This document shows, piece by piece, positions 26,672-35,343 of a stretch of DNA of 64,000 bases. Source of the stretch: Gemmataceae bacterium (GTDB taxonomy: Bacteria; Planctomycetota; Planctomycetia; Gemmatales; Gemmataceae). The notes below the pieces were generated by a model, which saw only the letters and a list, made by a program, of their open reading frames with translations, had not been told where the DNA came from and searched no databases. The stretch spans positions 42,063 to 106,062 of the forward strand of contig SIAJ01000008.1 in NCBI GenBank assembly GCA_009691845.1, written 5' to 3'. The translations under genes and the position numbers were made by a program. Numbering within the stretch: position 1 is the stretch's first letter; every line of letters starts with the position of its first letter.

Positions 26672-27166
26672 TCACTCCACGTGCCCATCCGCATACAGGA
26701 ACGAACGAGCCCGCTCGCCCTGTCCGTGAACCGGATCGAAATCGTAGGTCAGCCAGATTTGGTGCAGGCCCAGGCCTTGCGAATTACCCGCGAGTTCTAC
26801 AAATGTCTTGCCCGAAACGCGTGGCAGGTACTCATAACTGAGCCCCTCCACGGCAACTCGTTTGGTGTCCATGGGGCACTGAAACACCTTGCGATTCGAT
26901 TCGATGAAGTGGCCAAGGACCTCGGCCAAGGACCGTTGACCGGGCGGCGAAGCCAGGCTGGGCATGCGCGGAGCGACCGGCATCTGATCGCGATTGGTAT
27001 CCGCGTAGAGATGCATCGCCAGGCCGATTTGATGCTGATTGTTGTGACAACTGGCCCGATTGGCGGCGGCCCGGACCTTTTGCACGGCCGGCAACAACAA
27101 GCCAAGCAACAGGGAAGTAATCCCGATGGCCACCAGTAATTCGATGAGCGTGAAACCACGACGCAT
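26672..27166 (-). CDS. Type II pseudopilin-like protein (short DUF1559 relative)
   Basis: The protein is 164 aa. It has a type III (prepilin) signal: [15 protein letters not shown] followed by the hydrophobic helix [20 protein letters not shown], cleaved by prepilin peptidase before Phe. The C-terminus ends with the planctomycete-type ...FLYADGHVE. It is shorter than DUF1559 proteins elsewhere in the window and lacks their Cys-rich core. GGAGG precedes ATG 27166. Confidence 0.85.
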   Translation of the reverse strand: MRRGFTLIELLVAIGITSLLLGLLLPAVQKVRAAANRASCHNNQHQIGLAMHLYADTNRDQMPVAPRMPSLASPPGQRSLAEVLGHFIESNRKVFQCPMDTKRVAVEGLSYEYLPRVSGKTFVELAGNSQGLGLHQIWLTYDFDPVHGQGERARSFLYADGHVE

Positions 27167-27491
27167 GGCAAGATCCTCCAGGGGTGATGGAGAGAACTTA
27201 CCAGAGCATCGATGAACACAAGCTGAGCCCGCGGTGAAAACGCGGTGAGTTAGGAGTTAATGAGTTGGCGGTCCAGGTTAGCGACCTGGCTCCAAAGAAT
27301 TCCGACAAAATTTCCAAAATCGACTTACGTTTTGACCCCCTCCGCAATACAGGTCTAATGAAAAGTGTAGATCGCGGATCTACCTGGAGCGTAATGTCCC
27401 AAATTGTCCGATCAGTTAAAAGATGTTTTCAGCTACCCTGGGCGTTCATGGTAAGCTAGCAACATCGTCAGAGTCTTGCGGAGCGATCGTC
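27167..27491. other. Gene-free stretch
   Basis: This 325-bp interval between divergent genes shows no supportable gene or strong palindrome. It should hold promoters for both neighbours, but I see no convincing consensus. Confidence 0.5.
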
Positions 27492-29042
27492 ATGAAACAC
27501 ATTCTCCTCTTCGTGCTGATGGCGATCCTTGCTGGACCGGCGTTTGCCGAGCCCAAGGACAAACAGGAACCCAAACGCAACTTCACAATCGGCAAGGACA
27601 CCACGTACGTCACCGGGCCGCTCGACAAGGATGGCCGGATCGATTACGTGGCCGCGCTCAGTGAACGAATGGGTAAGGGTGTCACTTCCGAGACGAATGC
27701 GAACGTGATGATCTGGACGGCTCTCGGCCCGAAGCCCGAAGGGGGCAAAGGCCAGCCTGCCGCTTTCTTCAAGCTCATGGGCATGACTGAACCGCCCGAG
27801 AAGGGGGACTACTTCATCGAATTGTGGAGATTCGCAAAAGAGCATCTGTCCGTCGAGGATCGCGAAGAGTTGGAAGAACTCGAAGAACAGTGCGCGACGG
27901 CCGCTCGTATCCCCTGGGCGGCGAAGAGCCATCCGTACATTGCCGACTGGCTGAAGTCCATCGAGAAGCCACTGGCCCTGTTCGTGGAAGGGATGAAACG
28001 GCCCCACTATTTTTCGCCGATGGTTCCATCGGGCGCGGGTGGATTGATCTCGACACTGTTGCCGGCCGTCCAGAAGTGCAGAAGTGCAACGCGAGCACTG
28101 ACGGCACGAGCCATGTTGCGGCTGCACGACGGAAAGACCGATGCGGCCTGGGAAGACTTGATGACGTGCCATCGCCTGGCCCGGAATCTCGCAAAGGGTA
28201 GTACCCTCATCGAGGCACTCGTGGGCATGGCCATTGAGCAAATCGCGTTCAAGACCGGGGTCGATTTTCTTGAACGTCCAGAGTTGGACAGCAAGCACCT
28301 GATGAAATTCCTGGGCGATTTGAAGTCGTTGTCGCGGCTGCCCGAATTGGGGGCCAGCATGGACGGAGCGGAGCGATTTGGCTTTCTGGATACCGCGATG
28401 CAGGTGGATCGGCACGGCCTGAATTTTCTGAAAGACATCGGTGACTTGCCCGATCAGGTGCGAATCGCGAAAGGCCCGCTCGAACACATGAATTGGGATC
28501 CTGGCCTCCGGAAGGCGAACAAGCTGTTCGATCGAGTATCGGCGGCGCTGCGCTTGGATACTCGCGAGAAGCGAGAAGTCGAACTGGATGCGATCGAAGA
28601 AGAACTGCTGGAGTTGAAGAAATCGATCAAGGAATCCGTCGATCTGGCGAATGTGTTGATGGGTGCTGGTGTAACCCCGGAGTATCGAGGCGAGGTCGTT
28701 GGCAAGCTCCTCCTGACTTACTTGACGCCCTCTGTTCGCAAAGTGCAAACCGCGTCCGACCGATCCGAGCAGTCGCACCGCAATCAACAGCTTGCCTTTG
28801 CCATCGCGGCATATCAGCGCGATCAGAAGAGCTATCCCAGATCCCTGGCCGACCTGACGCCGAAGTACCTGGCAAAAATTCCGGGTGATCTCTTCAGCGG
28901 CAAGGAAATGTTCTACAGGCCGAACGGAAACGGCTTCCTGATCTACAGCGTCGGCGTAAACGGAATTGACGACGAAGGCCGCTGGTACGACGACGAACCA
29001 CGCGGCGACGACCCGAATGTACGCGTGCCGGCGAAGAAGTGA
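27492..29042 (+). CDS. Secreted planctomycete protein of unknown function
   Basis: The protein is 516 aa from ATG 27492, with GGAG 9 nt upstream. The signal peptide is MKHILLFVLMAILAGPAFA. The mature part is largely helical and charged. The C-terminal 90 residues (AIAAYQRDQKSYPRSLADL, a KYLAKIPGD segment, then GFLIYSVGVNGIDDEG) resemble the tail seen in many planctomycete and pseudopilin-related proteins. Function unknown. The frame continues upstream to 27423 without a leader. Confidence 0.75.
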   Translation: MKHILLFVLMAILAGPAFAEPKDKQEPKRNFTIGKDTTYVTGPLDKDGRIDYVAALSERMGKGVTSETNANVMIWTALGPKPEGGKGQPAAFFKLMGMTEPPEKGDYFIELWRFAKEHLSVEDREELEELEEQCATAARIPWAAKSHPYIADWLKSIEKPLALFVEGMKRPHYFSPMVPSGAGGLISTLLPAVQKCRSATRALTARAMLRLHDGKTDAAWEDLMTCHRLARNLAKGSTLIEALVGMAIEQIAFKTGVDFLERPELDSKHLMKFLGDLKSLSRLPELGASMDGAERFGFLDTAMQVDRHGLNFLKDIGDLPDQVRIAKGPLEHMNWDPGLRKANKLFDRVSAALRLDTREKREVELDAIEEELLELKKSIKESVDLANVLMGAGVTPEYRGEVVGKLLLTYLTPSVRKVQTASDRSEQSHRNQQLAFAIAAYQRDQKSYPRSLADLTPKYLAKIPGDLFSGKEMFYRPNGNGFLIYSVGVNGIDDEGRWYDDEPRGDDPNVRVPAKK

Positions 29043-29067
29043 TTGAGGAAGCAGAAAGCATTTTTAC

Positions 29068-29141
29068 CACAGATTTCACGGATATACACGGATAACACCA
29101 GCTTTGCTTCCTGTCTTTATCCGTGAAATCCGTGGTTGAGA
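29068..29141. repeat. ACCACAGATTTCACGGAT inverted repeat
   Basis: ACCACAGATTTCACGGAT (from about 29068) is mirrored by ATCCGTGAAATCCGTGGT (ending about 29136) with one mismatch. It fills the gap before homoserine dehydrogenase. Such ATCCGTGAAATCCGTGG units are common as dispersed intergenic repeats in environmental bacterial genomes; a terminator role is possible. Confidence 0.55.
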
Positions 29142-29244
29142 TTTTTGTGGTTCAGAGTCTTCGACTCGGATGTATCGTGGTTGGATGAATGATCCCCGCT
29201 AAAGTATTCCCATCGGATTCGCGGCTTCTTTTAAGACTGGTGAC

Positions 29245-30546
29245 ATGGCCGAACCTCTGAATATCTCTCTGATCGGCGGCGGGACTGTGGGCGGCGGCGT
29301 CGCCCAGATTCTGCTTCAGCACCCCGAGCGGATTGCCACGCGGGCGGGGCGGCCGGTCCACATCAAGCGCGTCGTCGTTCGCGATCCGCACAAGCCGCGG
29401 CCCACGATTCCCAAAGAACTCGTCTCGACCGATATCGCGGCCGCGATTCGCGACCCCCAGGTTCATGTCGTGGTCGAGTTGATGGGTGGAACCGGATTGG
29501 CCAAGCAGGTCGTGCTCGATTCGCTGGCAGCCGGCAAGCACGTGGTGACGGCCAACAAGGCTTTGCTGGCGGAGCATGGTCCGGAGATCTTCGAGGCCGC
29601 CCGAAAGCACGAGCGTTCGGTTGGCTTTGAAGCGAGCGTGGCAGGCGGCATTCCGATCATCCGTGCTCTGGCCGAAAGCCTGGCCGGGAATCAGATCACG
29701 GCCATCCAGGGAATTCTGAACGGGACGAGCAACTTCATCCTGACGGCAATGGCCGACCGTGGTGTGAGCTATTCCGATGCTCTCGCGGAAGCCCAACGAC
29801 TCGGCTACGCGGAGGCGGATCCAACGCTCGATGTCGATGGCAGCGATGCGGCTCACAAGCTGGCGATTCTCGTGCAGATTGCGTTCGGCGTGACGGTGCC
29901 GGTGAACGAGATCGAACGTTTCGGCATCGCCGGCCTAAACGCGATGGACCTGCGTTTCGCCCATGAACTTGGGTACACGATCAAGTTGCTCGCGGAAGCC
30001 TGGCTCGACGGCAAGGAAGTCGCCTTGCACGTTGCTCCGGTTCTGTTGCGACGAACTGACATGCTGGCCCAAGTTCGCGGGGCCTTCAACGCGGTGCAAG
30101 TCGTGGGTGATGCAGTTGGCGAAATCATGTTCCAGGGTGCCGGGGCCGGCGCGTTGCCAACGGCCAGTTCCGTCGTCGCGGACATCATCGACCTCGCGGT
30201 AGGCCGGGCCCAGCGGACGTTCCAGGCCATGAAACTCTGGGCACCGCACGAACTCGGTTTTCGCCAAAGACCTTCTGAAGGAGTTCGGAGCCGATTCTTC
30301 CTACGCGTGCTGGTGCAAGACAAGTCCGGCATGTTGGCCGACGTTGCCCGCGTGCTCGCCGATCAAGGCATCAGTATCGCCAGCGTCATTCAACACGAGG
30401 CCGTCGAGGAGCATCAGGGAGATGTGGTGCCACTGGTAATCATGACGCATTACGCGGAGACCGGCCGATTTCGCTCGGCGGTTTCGAAGATCAACTCGCT
30501 GACCGGGGTCGTGCCGCCGGGGGTGTTTTACTCGGTGGATGATTAG
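29245..30546 (+). CDS. hom: Homoserine dehydrogenase
   Basis: The protein is 433 aa. The NAD(P)-binding start is ISLIGGGTVGGGVAQIL, the catalytic domain has the family signature region GILNGTSNFILTAM and AEADPTLDVDGSDAAHKLAI, with Lys in HKLAIL. A C-terminal ACT domain (about 352-430, VLVQDKSGMLADVARVLADQ) should give threonine feedback. It reduces aspartate semialdehyde to homoserine on the way to threonine and methionine. It is followed at once by a HisA-like gene. Confidence 0.96.
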   Translation: MAEPLNISLIGGGTVGGGVAQILLQHPERIATRAGRPVHIKRVVVRDPHKPRPTIPKELVSTDIAAAIRDPQVHVVVELMGGTGLAKQVVLDSLAAGKHVVTANKALLAEHGPEIFEAARKHERSVGFEASVAGGIPIIRALAESLAGNQITAIQGILNGTSNFILTAMADRGVSYSDALAEAQRLGYAEADPTLDVDGSDAAHKLAILVQIAFGVTVPVNEIERFGIAGLNAMDLRFAHELGYTIKLLAEAWLDGKEVALHVAPVLLRRTDMLAQVRGAFNAVQVVGDAVGEIMFQGAGAGALPTASSVVADIIDLAVGRAQRTFQAMKLWAPHELGFRQRPSEGVRSRFFLRVLVQDKSGMLADVARVLADQGISIASVIQHEAVEEHQGDVVPLVIMTHYAETGRFRSAVSKINSLTGVVPPGVFYSVDD

Positions 30547-30550
30547 CCTC

Positions 30551-31276
30551 ATGCGAATCATCCCCGTCATCGACGTGCTTCACGGCGTGGTCGTGCGTGG
30601 TATTGCTGGACGGCGGAGCGAGTATCGGCCCATCGTCAGCACGCTCACTTCTTCGACCGATCCCATTGAAGTCGCGCGAGCGTTGATCGATGCGGTTCAT
30701 CCGAGCGAGTTGTACCTGGCGGACCTCGACGCCATTCAGGGAGGAACGCCGGCAGTCGAAGTTTATCGCCGGATTCGTTCTCTCGGGGTGGAAGTGTGGG
30801 TCGATGCGGGCGTGGATTGCCCGGAGAGTGCCAGCCGGATTGCGGAGGCTGGCTGCCAGGTTGTCGCCGGGCTTGAGACTGTGCCGGGGCCGGTGGAACT
30901 ACGGCAGATTGGCAAGGCAGTGGGGACGAGTCGGGTAGTGTTTTCATTGGATTTGCGGGAGGGGAAGCCGCTCCGCGATTGGAATCTCTCCCCCCTCTCC
31001 GCTTCCGAGAGGGAGCCAGAACGGATTGCGGCTTGTGCTGTTGAGTGTGGAATCACGCGGCTGATCGTTCTCGATTTGGCTCGCGTGGGCGTTGGCAAGG
31101 GAACAGGCACGGAGGAGTTATGCCAACAGATCGCCTCAACGAATCCGCATGTGGAAGTGATTGCAGGCGGCGGCGTCTCGGATCGAGCCGACCTTCGGCG
31201 ATTGGGTTTGCTTGGCGTACGAGGTGTACTGGTAGCTTCGGCGATTCACGACGGGAGACTGGGTGCTGAGCACTGA
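30551..31276 (+). CDS. HisA/HisF-related TIM-barrel protein (hisAF_rel type)
   Basis: The protein is 241 aa from ATG 30551, 4 nt after hom; ATG 30539 would overlap hom by 8 nt. It begins MRIIPVIDVLHGVVVRG, like HisA, and keeps LYLADLDAIQGG, VWVDAGV and VIAGGGVSDRADL, including both Asp positions used for HisA chemistry (VID and VLDLARVG). Family knowledge: a distinct HisA-like group (TIGR00734) is found in methanogens and C1-using bacteria, often near H4MPT genes. The substrate is unproven. Its stop is 3 bp from that of the convergent pterin-synthase-like gene, which strengthens a link with that cluster. A CTCTCCGCTTCCGAGAG hairpin at about 30990 lies inside the gene. Confidence 0.85.
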   Translation: MRIIPVIDVLHGVVVRGIAGRRSEYRPIVSTLTSSTDPIEVARALIDAVHPSELYLADLDAIQGGTPAVEVYRRIRSLGVEVWVDAGVDCPESASRIAEAGCQVVAGLETVPGPVELRQIGKAVGTSRVVFSLDLREGKPLRDWNLSPLSASEREPERIAACAVECGITRLIVLDLARVGVGKGTGTEELCQQIASTNPHVEVIAGGGVSDRADLRRLGLLGVRGVLVASAIHDGRLGAEH

Positions 31277-31279
31277 GTA

Positions 31280-31768
31280 CTACTTCTTCCACTCGTAGCG
31301 TGCGGTCTGCCCGAAGCTCTCTTCGACTTCCACGCGAACCACGTCCGGCAGGAAACGGTGCTGGGTTCGCAACTCGTCTCGGAGTTGATCGGCAAGGTAT
31401 TTTCCGAGCAGTTCGGCCGTCGTGTTCTCGATGGGCAGCAAGACGCAATCTTCACGGGGGAAGACCCACTCCTTGTCGCCGTAGGTCAAGCGAATGCTCT
31501 TTTCGCTCTCATGCATGTTGATGAGGTTGCTGCGCGTCGGGACCAGCATGTTGTGGTCGAGGGCATCCGTCAGCTTGCGCATGATGTTCTTGAGGGCGAT
31601 GAAATCGAAAACGTAATAGTTCTCGTCGAGAGGGGCTTCGATTTCCACGGCCACGCGATAGTTGTGGCCGTGCAAGCACTCACAATCGTCGCCGCGGTAC
31701 GTGATGAAATGCCCGGCACAGAAGACCAGGTAATCTTTGGTGACACGGACTGTAAAGCGTTCGGACAT
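31280..31768 (-). CDS. 6-pyruvoyl-tetrahydropterin synthase / QueD family protein
   Basis: The protein is 162 aa. Zinc ligands are visible in CAGHFITY and LHGHNYRVAVEIE, followed by VFDFIALKNIMRKL, LDHNML and PIENTTAELLG, all family landmarks. Members act on dihydroneopterin triphosphate or its derivatives, giving tetrahydropterins or queuosine precursor. Here the neighbours (CitG-like and RimK-like genes upstream on the same strand) favour a role in tetrahydromethanopterin or a related pterin rather than queuosine. This is inference. A gap of 36 bp separates it from the CitG-like gene. Confidence 0.88.
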   Translation of the reverse strand: MSERFTVRVTKDYLVFCAGHFITYRGDDCECLHGHNYRVAVEIEAPLDENYYVFDFIALKNIMRKLTDALDHNMLVPTRSNLINMHESEKSIRLTYGDKEWVFPREDCVLLPIENTTAELLGKYLADQLRDELRTQHRFLPDVVRVEVEESFGQTARYEWKK

Positions 31769-31804
31769 GAGCTGTTTCAGGTTACTAGTTTCGAGCTTCA
31801 GCTT

Positions 31805-32695
31805 TCAGGGTAACGCTTCTGGCAAGAGCGACGAACCTAGTGATATGGTACGCTCGCGGAAAGCAACGAACAAGCAAGCAGCGATCAAGTCTGCCGTGGT
31901 GCCTGGGTTTCGGGCATGCCCATCCGCTCGCAGCCAACCGTCGAACTCGGCATAGGCTTCTCGACCCGCCAGTGTTCCGATACTGCCAAGTTCAAGAATC
32001 GCGGATGCCTGGCGACTGGCTACCTCGGCGATCTCTGGACCACGCTTTCGCAGGATCAGCGAGTCGGGATGGTTCGCAAGCCAAACGAGTTGGCAATGTT
32101 GGATGGCGGGTTCAATCTCTCCGAATCGAGCCCAGCCATCCAACAGGGCGGGAACGCCAAGGTCGAAGACATCCTGAAACCCGTTTGCATATTGCCGGGC
32201 GATCAGATCGCGATCGGCGGCAAGGGCCATGATGTCGCGGAGCGGCAAGGTCGGAGTATCGCGAACGTCTTGCTCCTTCGCCTCGCCGAGGCCGCCAGGG
32301 GATGCGATGCGAATAGCTTCGAAGACCTGTTCGGAATCCTCAATGGTCGTGTGTGCGAGCACATCGCGAACGCCGGCCCGCAAGTGTTCTCCTTGGATTT
32401 TCGAGAGCGGAGCAAGAAGGAGCACGATGCCCAGATTTGTGTTCGTTGGTACGCTGCCGCGAGTGGCACGGATGGCTCGAAGGATCGATGACCCCAGCGG
32501 TTCATTGAGAGCCGCAACCAGAGCCCTGCTGGAGACGTATCCGCTCGATACGAAGTGCTGGTAGGTCAAGTCTTCGAAGTTTGCGTCCGGATGAACGTTG
32601 CCCGCCTTTCTCGCACGGGCTTCCCAAATACAAGCTTGCTTCAGGCAGAGGAGTAGCGAAATGTCCGCCAGGCGAGAACGCTCCGCGTCGTTCAT
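31805..32695 (-). CDS. CitG-like triphosphoribosyl-dephospho-CoA synthase family protein
   Basis: The protein is 296 aa from ATG 32695, which overlaps the ATP-grasp stop (ATGA). Family motifs are ARKAGNVHPDANFEDLTY (compare KPGNVHP) and RGSVPTNTNLGIVLLLAPL. Classical CitG makes the prosthetic group of citrate lyase, but no citrate or malonate lyase gene is near. Relatives with the NTNLG motif occur in H4MPT/methylofuran gene sets of methylotrophs and planctomycetes. The frame is open upstream to 33010, overlapping the ATP-grasp gene, but that part is a shadow. Confidence 0.85.
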   Translation of the reverse strand: MNDAERSRLADISLLLCLKQACIWEARARKAGNVHPDANFEDLTYQHFVSSGYVSSRALVAALNEPLGSSILRAIRATRGSVPTNTNLGIVLLLAPLSKIQGEHLRAGVRDVLAHTTIEDSEQVFEAIRIASPGGLGEAKEQDVRDTPTLPLRDIMALAADRDLIARQYANGFQDVFDLGVPALLDGWARFGEIEPAIQHCQLVWLANHPDSLILRKRGPEIAEVASRQASAILELGSIGTLAGREAYAEFDGWLRADGHARNPGTTADLIAACLFVAFRERTISLGSSLLPEALP

Positions 32696-33576
32696 GCTGC
32701 CTCCGCGCAAGCACTGACAATCGCACGAGCAACATCGACGCCGGTTGCCGGTGCGAGCGCCCGCCAGCCCGGGACCGCGTTGACTTCGATCACGTACATC
32801 TCGCCATTTGGACCGGGTAGGAGATCGACCCCGGCCGCAATCGTGCCGACCGCCGCTGATGCGCGAAGGGCCAGTTCCTCCTGGGCAGAAGATAAATTGA
32901 AGAGTTCGGCACAGGCTCCCTGGGCCACGTTCGTTCGCCAGTCCCCCGAGGAAACCCGGCGGACGGACGCAAGCACCCTGCCATTGAGGACAAAGGCCCG
33001 CAGGTCCCAACCGGGATGACGAACGAATCGTTGGACGTACAGCACCGCCTGCGTCCGTTCGATCGCACGAAACGTTCGCCAGGCAAGTTCCGGATCGGTG
33101 ATACGCATCATGCCTCGGCCTTCCGAGCCGAAGATTGGCTTGACGACGACATCACCCCCCAGTTTTTCGTACGCTTCCAGGGCGTCATCCGCACGCTGGC
33201 AGACGACTGTTTCCGGCACCAGCAAGCCCGCACCCTGTAGTCGTTCGAGGGCCAGATATTTGTCGACACAGACTTCCAATGCACGTGGTGGATTCAGGAT
33301 CCTCATGCCACCGCTGGCGAGTGCGTGGAGGATGTCCATCCGGAAGACGACTTGCTCGAGAGAGCCTGACGGCATGGTGCGGACGATGACGGCATCGAAT
33401 GTGTTGAGATCCGACTCCCCCTCTTCGTTTCGAAGAGGGGGGAAACATGCAGTTCCTACGTTGGCCTTCACTCGGCGAAAATCAACGACACTTGCCGAGT
33501 GTCCCAGGTCGGAGACAGCGCGAAAAAGATCGCGGACATGCCAGCCATCGCTACCAGAAAGAATCGCAATTCGCAT
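32692..33576 (-). CDS. RimK-like ATP-grasp ligase (MptN/MfnD-like)
   Basis: The protein is 294 aa. The ATP-grasp features are VVKPIFGSEGRGMM (P-loop-like lid), AVLYVQRFV and the metal-binding YVIEVNAVPGW near the C-terminus. RimK relatives ligate amino acids, usually glutamate, to a carboxylate; archaeal MptN adds glutamate to tetrahydromethanopterin and MfnD to tyramine. The coupling with CitG-like and PTPS-like genes makes a C1-carrier ligase the best guess. No Shine-Dalgarno sequence is evident at ATG 33576. A glutamate-ligase of another cofactor is the alternative. Confidence 0.87.
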   Translation of the reverse strand: MRIAILSGSDGWHVRDLFRAVSDLGHSASVVDFRRVKANVGTACFPPLRNEEGESDLNTFDAVIVRTMPSGSLEQVVFRMDILHALASGGMRILNPPRALEVCVDKYLALERLQGAGLLVPETVVCQRADDALEAYEKLGGDVVVKPIFGSEGRGMMRITDPELAWRTFRAIERTQAVLYVQRFVRHPGWDLRAFVLNGRVLASVRRVSSGDWRTNVAQGACAELFNLSSAQEELALRASAAVGTIAAGVDLLPGPNGEMYVIEVNAVPGWRALAPATGVDVARAIVSACAEAA

Positions 33577-33758
33577 GAGAATGATTTACGGAGCAGTCGG
33601 GGTTCGAATCGAACGCGAGGTCGGGTTCCTGAAGAAGAGTGGAAATTCTCGAATTCCCCTCGCAACTGCCTGTGTGGATGCCGTATACTTTACCCCATCT
33701 CATGCTCCATTTTTTTGGGGCGATTTCTCGCATCTCTTTTTCATTTGAGGAGGCTGGC

Positions 33759-34694
33759 ATGTCTCGGCTCCACGCTCCAGATCCAGTTCGAGTCAAGCGA
33801 ACTGCTTTTACCCTCATCGAATTGCTGGTGGTCATTGCGATCATCGCCATCCTCATTGGGTTGCTGCTCCCGGCTGTGCAGAAGGTTCGCGCGGCAGCCC
33901 AACGCATGAAGTGCAGCAACCAGCTCAAGCAGTGGGGCATTGCCATGCACAGCTTCCACGATACGCACTCGCAATTTCCGATCGGCGCCCGGAACAACCC
34001 GCGTCAGACTTGGACCATGTATTTGTGGGCGTTCATCGAACAAAACAATCTCGCGAACCAGAACATTCTTACCAACCACTTTTATGCTCCGCCGGGCACG
34101 ATTGGCGGGACGCTAAACGGACTGACCGGGGCAAAAGTGCAACTCTATTATTGCCCGAGCGACAATGGTTCCGACTTGGATTCTCCTGGCGCTTATTACC
34201 AGCGCCGCCGTGGCAATTACGTGGTCAATTGGGGCAACGTGCTCTACGACACGGCAGCCGTTGGGGGTAATCGGGCTCCATTCGGTCACGACGGCGGCAA
34301 TCGCAGTACACCCTCGATCAACAATATGGCGAGCATTATTGATGGAACCTCGAACACGCTCCTCATGTCCGAATCGCTCATGGCGAAAAGCCACGACGAC
34401 AACGACTGGCGAGGCGACATTCAGAACGACGACGGCGTTTTCAAGTTTATGACCATCAATACTCCCAATTCTACTGCCGCGGACGTGGTGAACTGGGCCA
34501 TGAACACCAATGATCCAAAGATGCCCTACTCGACTGCCGGTCTCCAGCATAGTGCTGCCCGGAGTCGTCATACGGGCGGCGTAAACGTGGCCCTCGCGGA
34601 CGGCAGCATACGGTTCATTCCGGACTCGATCAGCCTTACCGTGTGGCGAGCACTTGGTACGATGGATGGTGGCGAGGTTGTGGGTAACTACTGA
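33759..34694 (+). CDS. DUF1559 domain protein (pseudopilin-like, H-X9-DG type)
   Basis: The protein is 311 aa from ATG 33759, with GAGGAGG 5 nt upstream. It has the prepilin signal [20 protein letters not shown] followed by [17 protein letters not shown], then a DUF1559 globular domain with [10 protein letters not shown], a CPSDNG Cys motif, [12 protein letters not shown] and the C-terminal [13 protein letters not shown] (DG motif). Such proteins are hugely expanded in planctomycetes, with unknown function at the cell envelope. It is followed 11 nt later by a lipoprotein gene, a pairing seen often in the phylum. Confidence 0.95.
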   Translation: MSRLHAPDPVRVKRTAFTLIELLVVIAIIAILIGLLLPAVQKVRAAAQRMKCSNQLKQWGIAMHSFHDTHSQFPIGARNNPRQTWTMYLWAFIEQNNLANQNILTNHFYAPPGTIGGTLNGLTGAKVQLYYCPSDNGSDLDSPGAYYQRRRGNYVVNWGNVLYDTAAVGGNRAPFGHDGGNRSTPSINNMASIIDGTSNTLLMSESLMAKSHDDNDWRGDIQNDDGVFKFMTINTPNSTAADVVNWAMNTNDPKMPYSTAGLQHSAARSRHTGGVNVALADGSIRFIPDSISLTVWRALGTMDGGEVVGNY

Positions 34695-34705
34695 CGCGCA
34701 CTGGA

Positions 34706-35122
34706 ATGGACATGATCGGGATTGATTCGCCTCGATTGAGTTTTGGCCTGCTCTCGGTCCTGGTCGTCCTCATGGGATGCTCCAGCGAACAGATGGGCGA
34801 CGTCTCGGGATTGGTGACGCTCGGGGGAACCCCCGTGGCGAATGGGGCGATCACGTTTACGCCGGTCGATGGGTCAGGCCGTACGGCCGGCGGTCCGATC
34901 AAGGATGGAAAATACACGGCGCAGGTTCCGGTTGGCAAAATGCAGGTTTCGATTACCGTGCCGAGAGTCGTGGGCAAGAAGAAGCTTTACAACACGCCGG
35001 ACAGCCCGGAAGGCGACCTCTACGACGAATCGGCCCCTGCCAAATACAACTCGCAAACGGAACTGGAGCTCGACGTCACGTCGGGCCGGAATGCGAAGGA
35101 CTGGAGCCTGAACGCAAAGTGA
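34706..35122 (+). CDS. Small lipoprotein with carboxypeptidase-regulatory-like beta domain
   Basis: The protein is 138 aa. The lipobox is VVLMGC, after a short leader. The mature domain starts with DVSGLVTLGGTPVANGAITF, the typical beta-sandwich of planctomycete lipoproteins that follow DUF1559 genes, and ends with ELELDVTSG. It should be anchored by diacylglyceryl-Cys in the envelope. It probably forms a unit with the DUF1559 protein upstream; function unknown. Confidence 0.85.
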   Translation: MDMIGIDSPRLSFGLLSVLVVLMGCSSEQMGDVSGLVTLGGTPVANGAITFTPVDGSGRTAGGPIKDGKYTAQVPVGKMQVSITVPRVVGKKKLYNTPDSPEGDLYDESAPAKYNSQTELELDVTSGRNAKDWSLNAK

Positions 35123-35343
35123 ATTGCCCTTGTTACCGCAACCATGCGTGACAACCCGATTCTTGATTGCGGCGCGTGCGATTTTGGCCAGCTACTCCTT
35201 TTTGCACCTTACAACCGGACCTTGAGCTACAGCTGCTTGCACCGGTTTCACTGTTAAACCTGTGACGTGTTGACCATCGGTGGTACAATTCACCCAATCC
35301 ACGCGGCCTCGATTCCCCTTTTATCTTGGGGAGGATGTGCATC

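Noticed and set aside
27468..28787. 439-aa minus-strand frame
   Set aside because: Shadow of the secreted protein gene at 27492-29042, which has a signal peptide and upstream GGAG.
31280..31768. Queuosine pathway (QueD) as the main reading of the PTPS-like gene
   Set aside because: No queC, queE or queF is near, and the coupled neighbours are CitG-like and RimK-like; still possible, so kept as an alternative.
35270..35289. TTGACC and TACAAT as promoter elements before the PQQ-like gene
   Set aside because: The spacing is only 8 nt, far from the 16-18 nt needed for a sigma-70 promoter.
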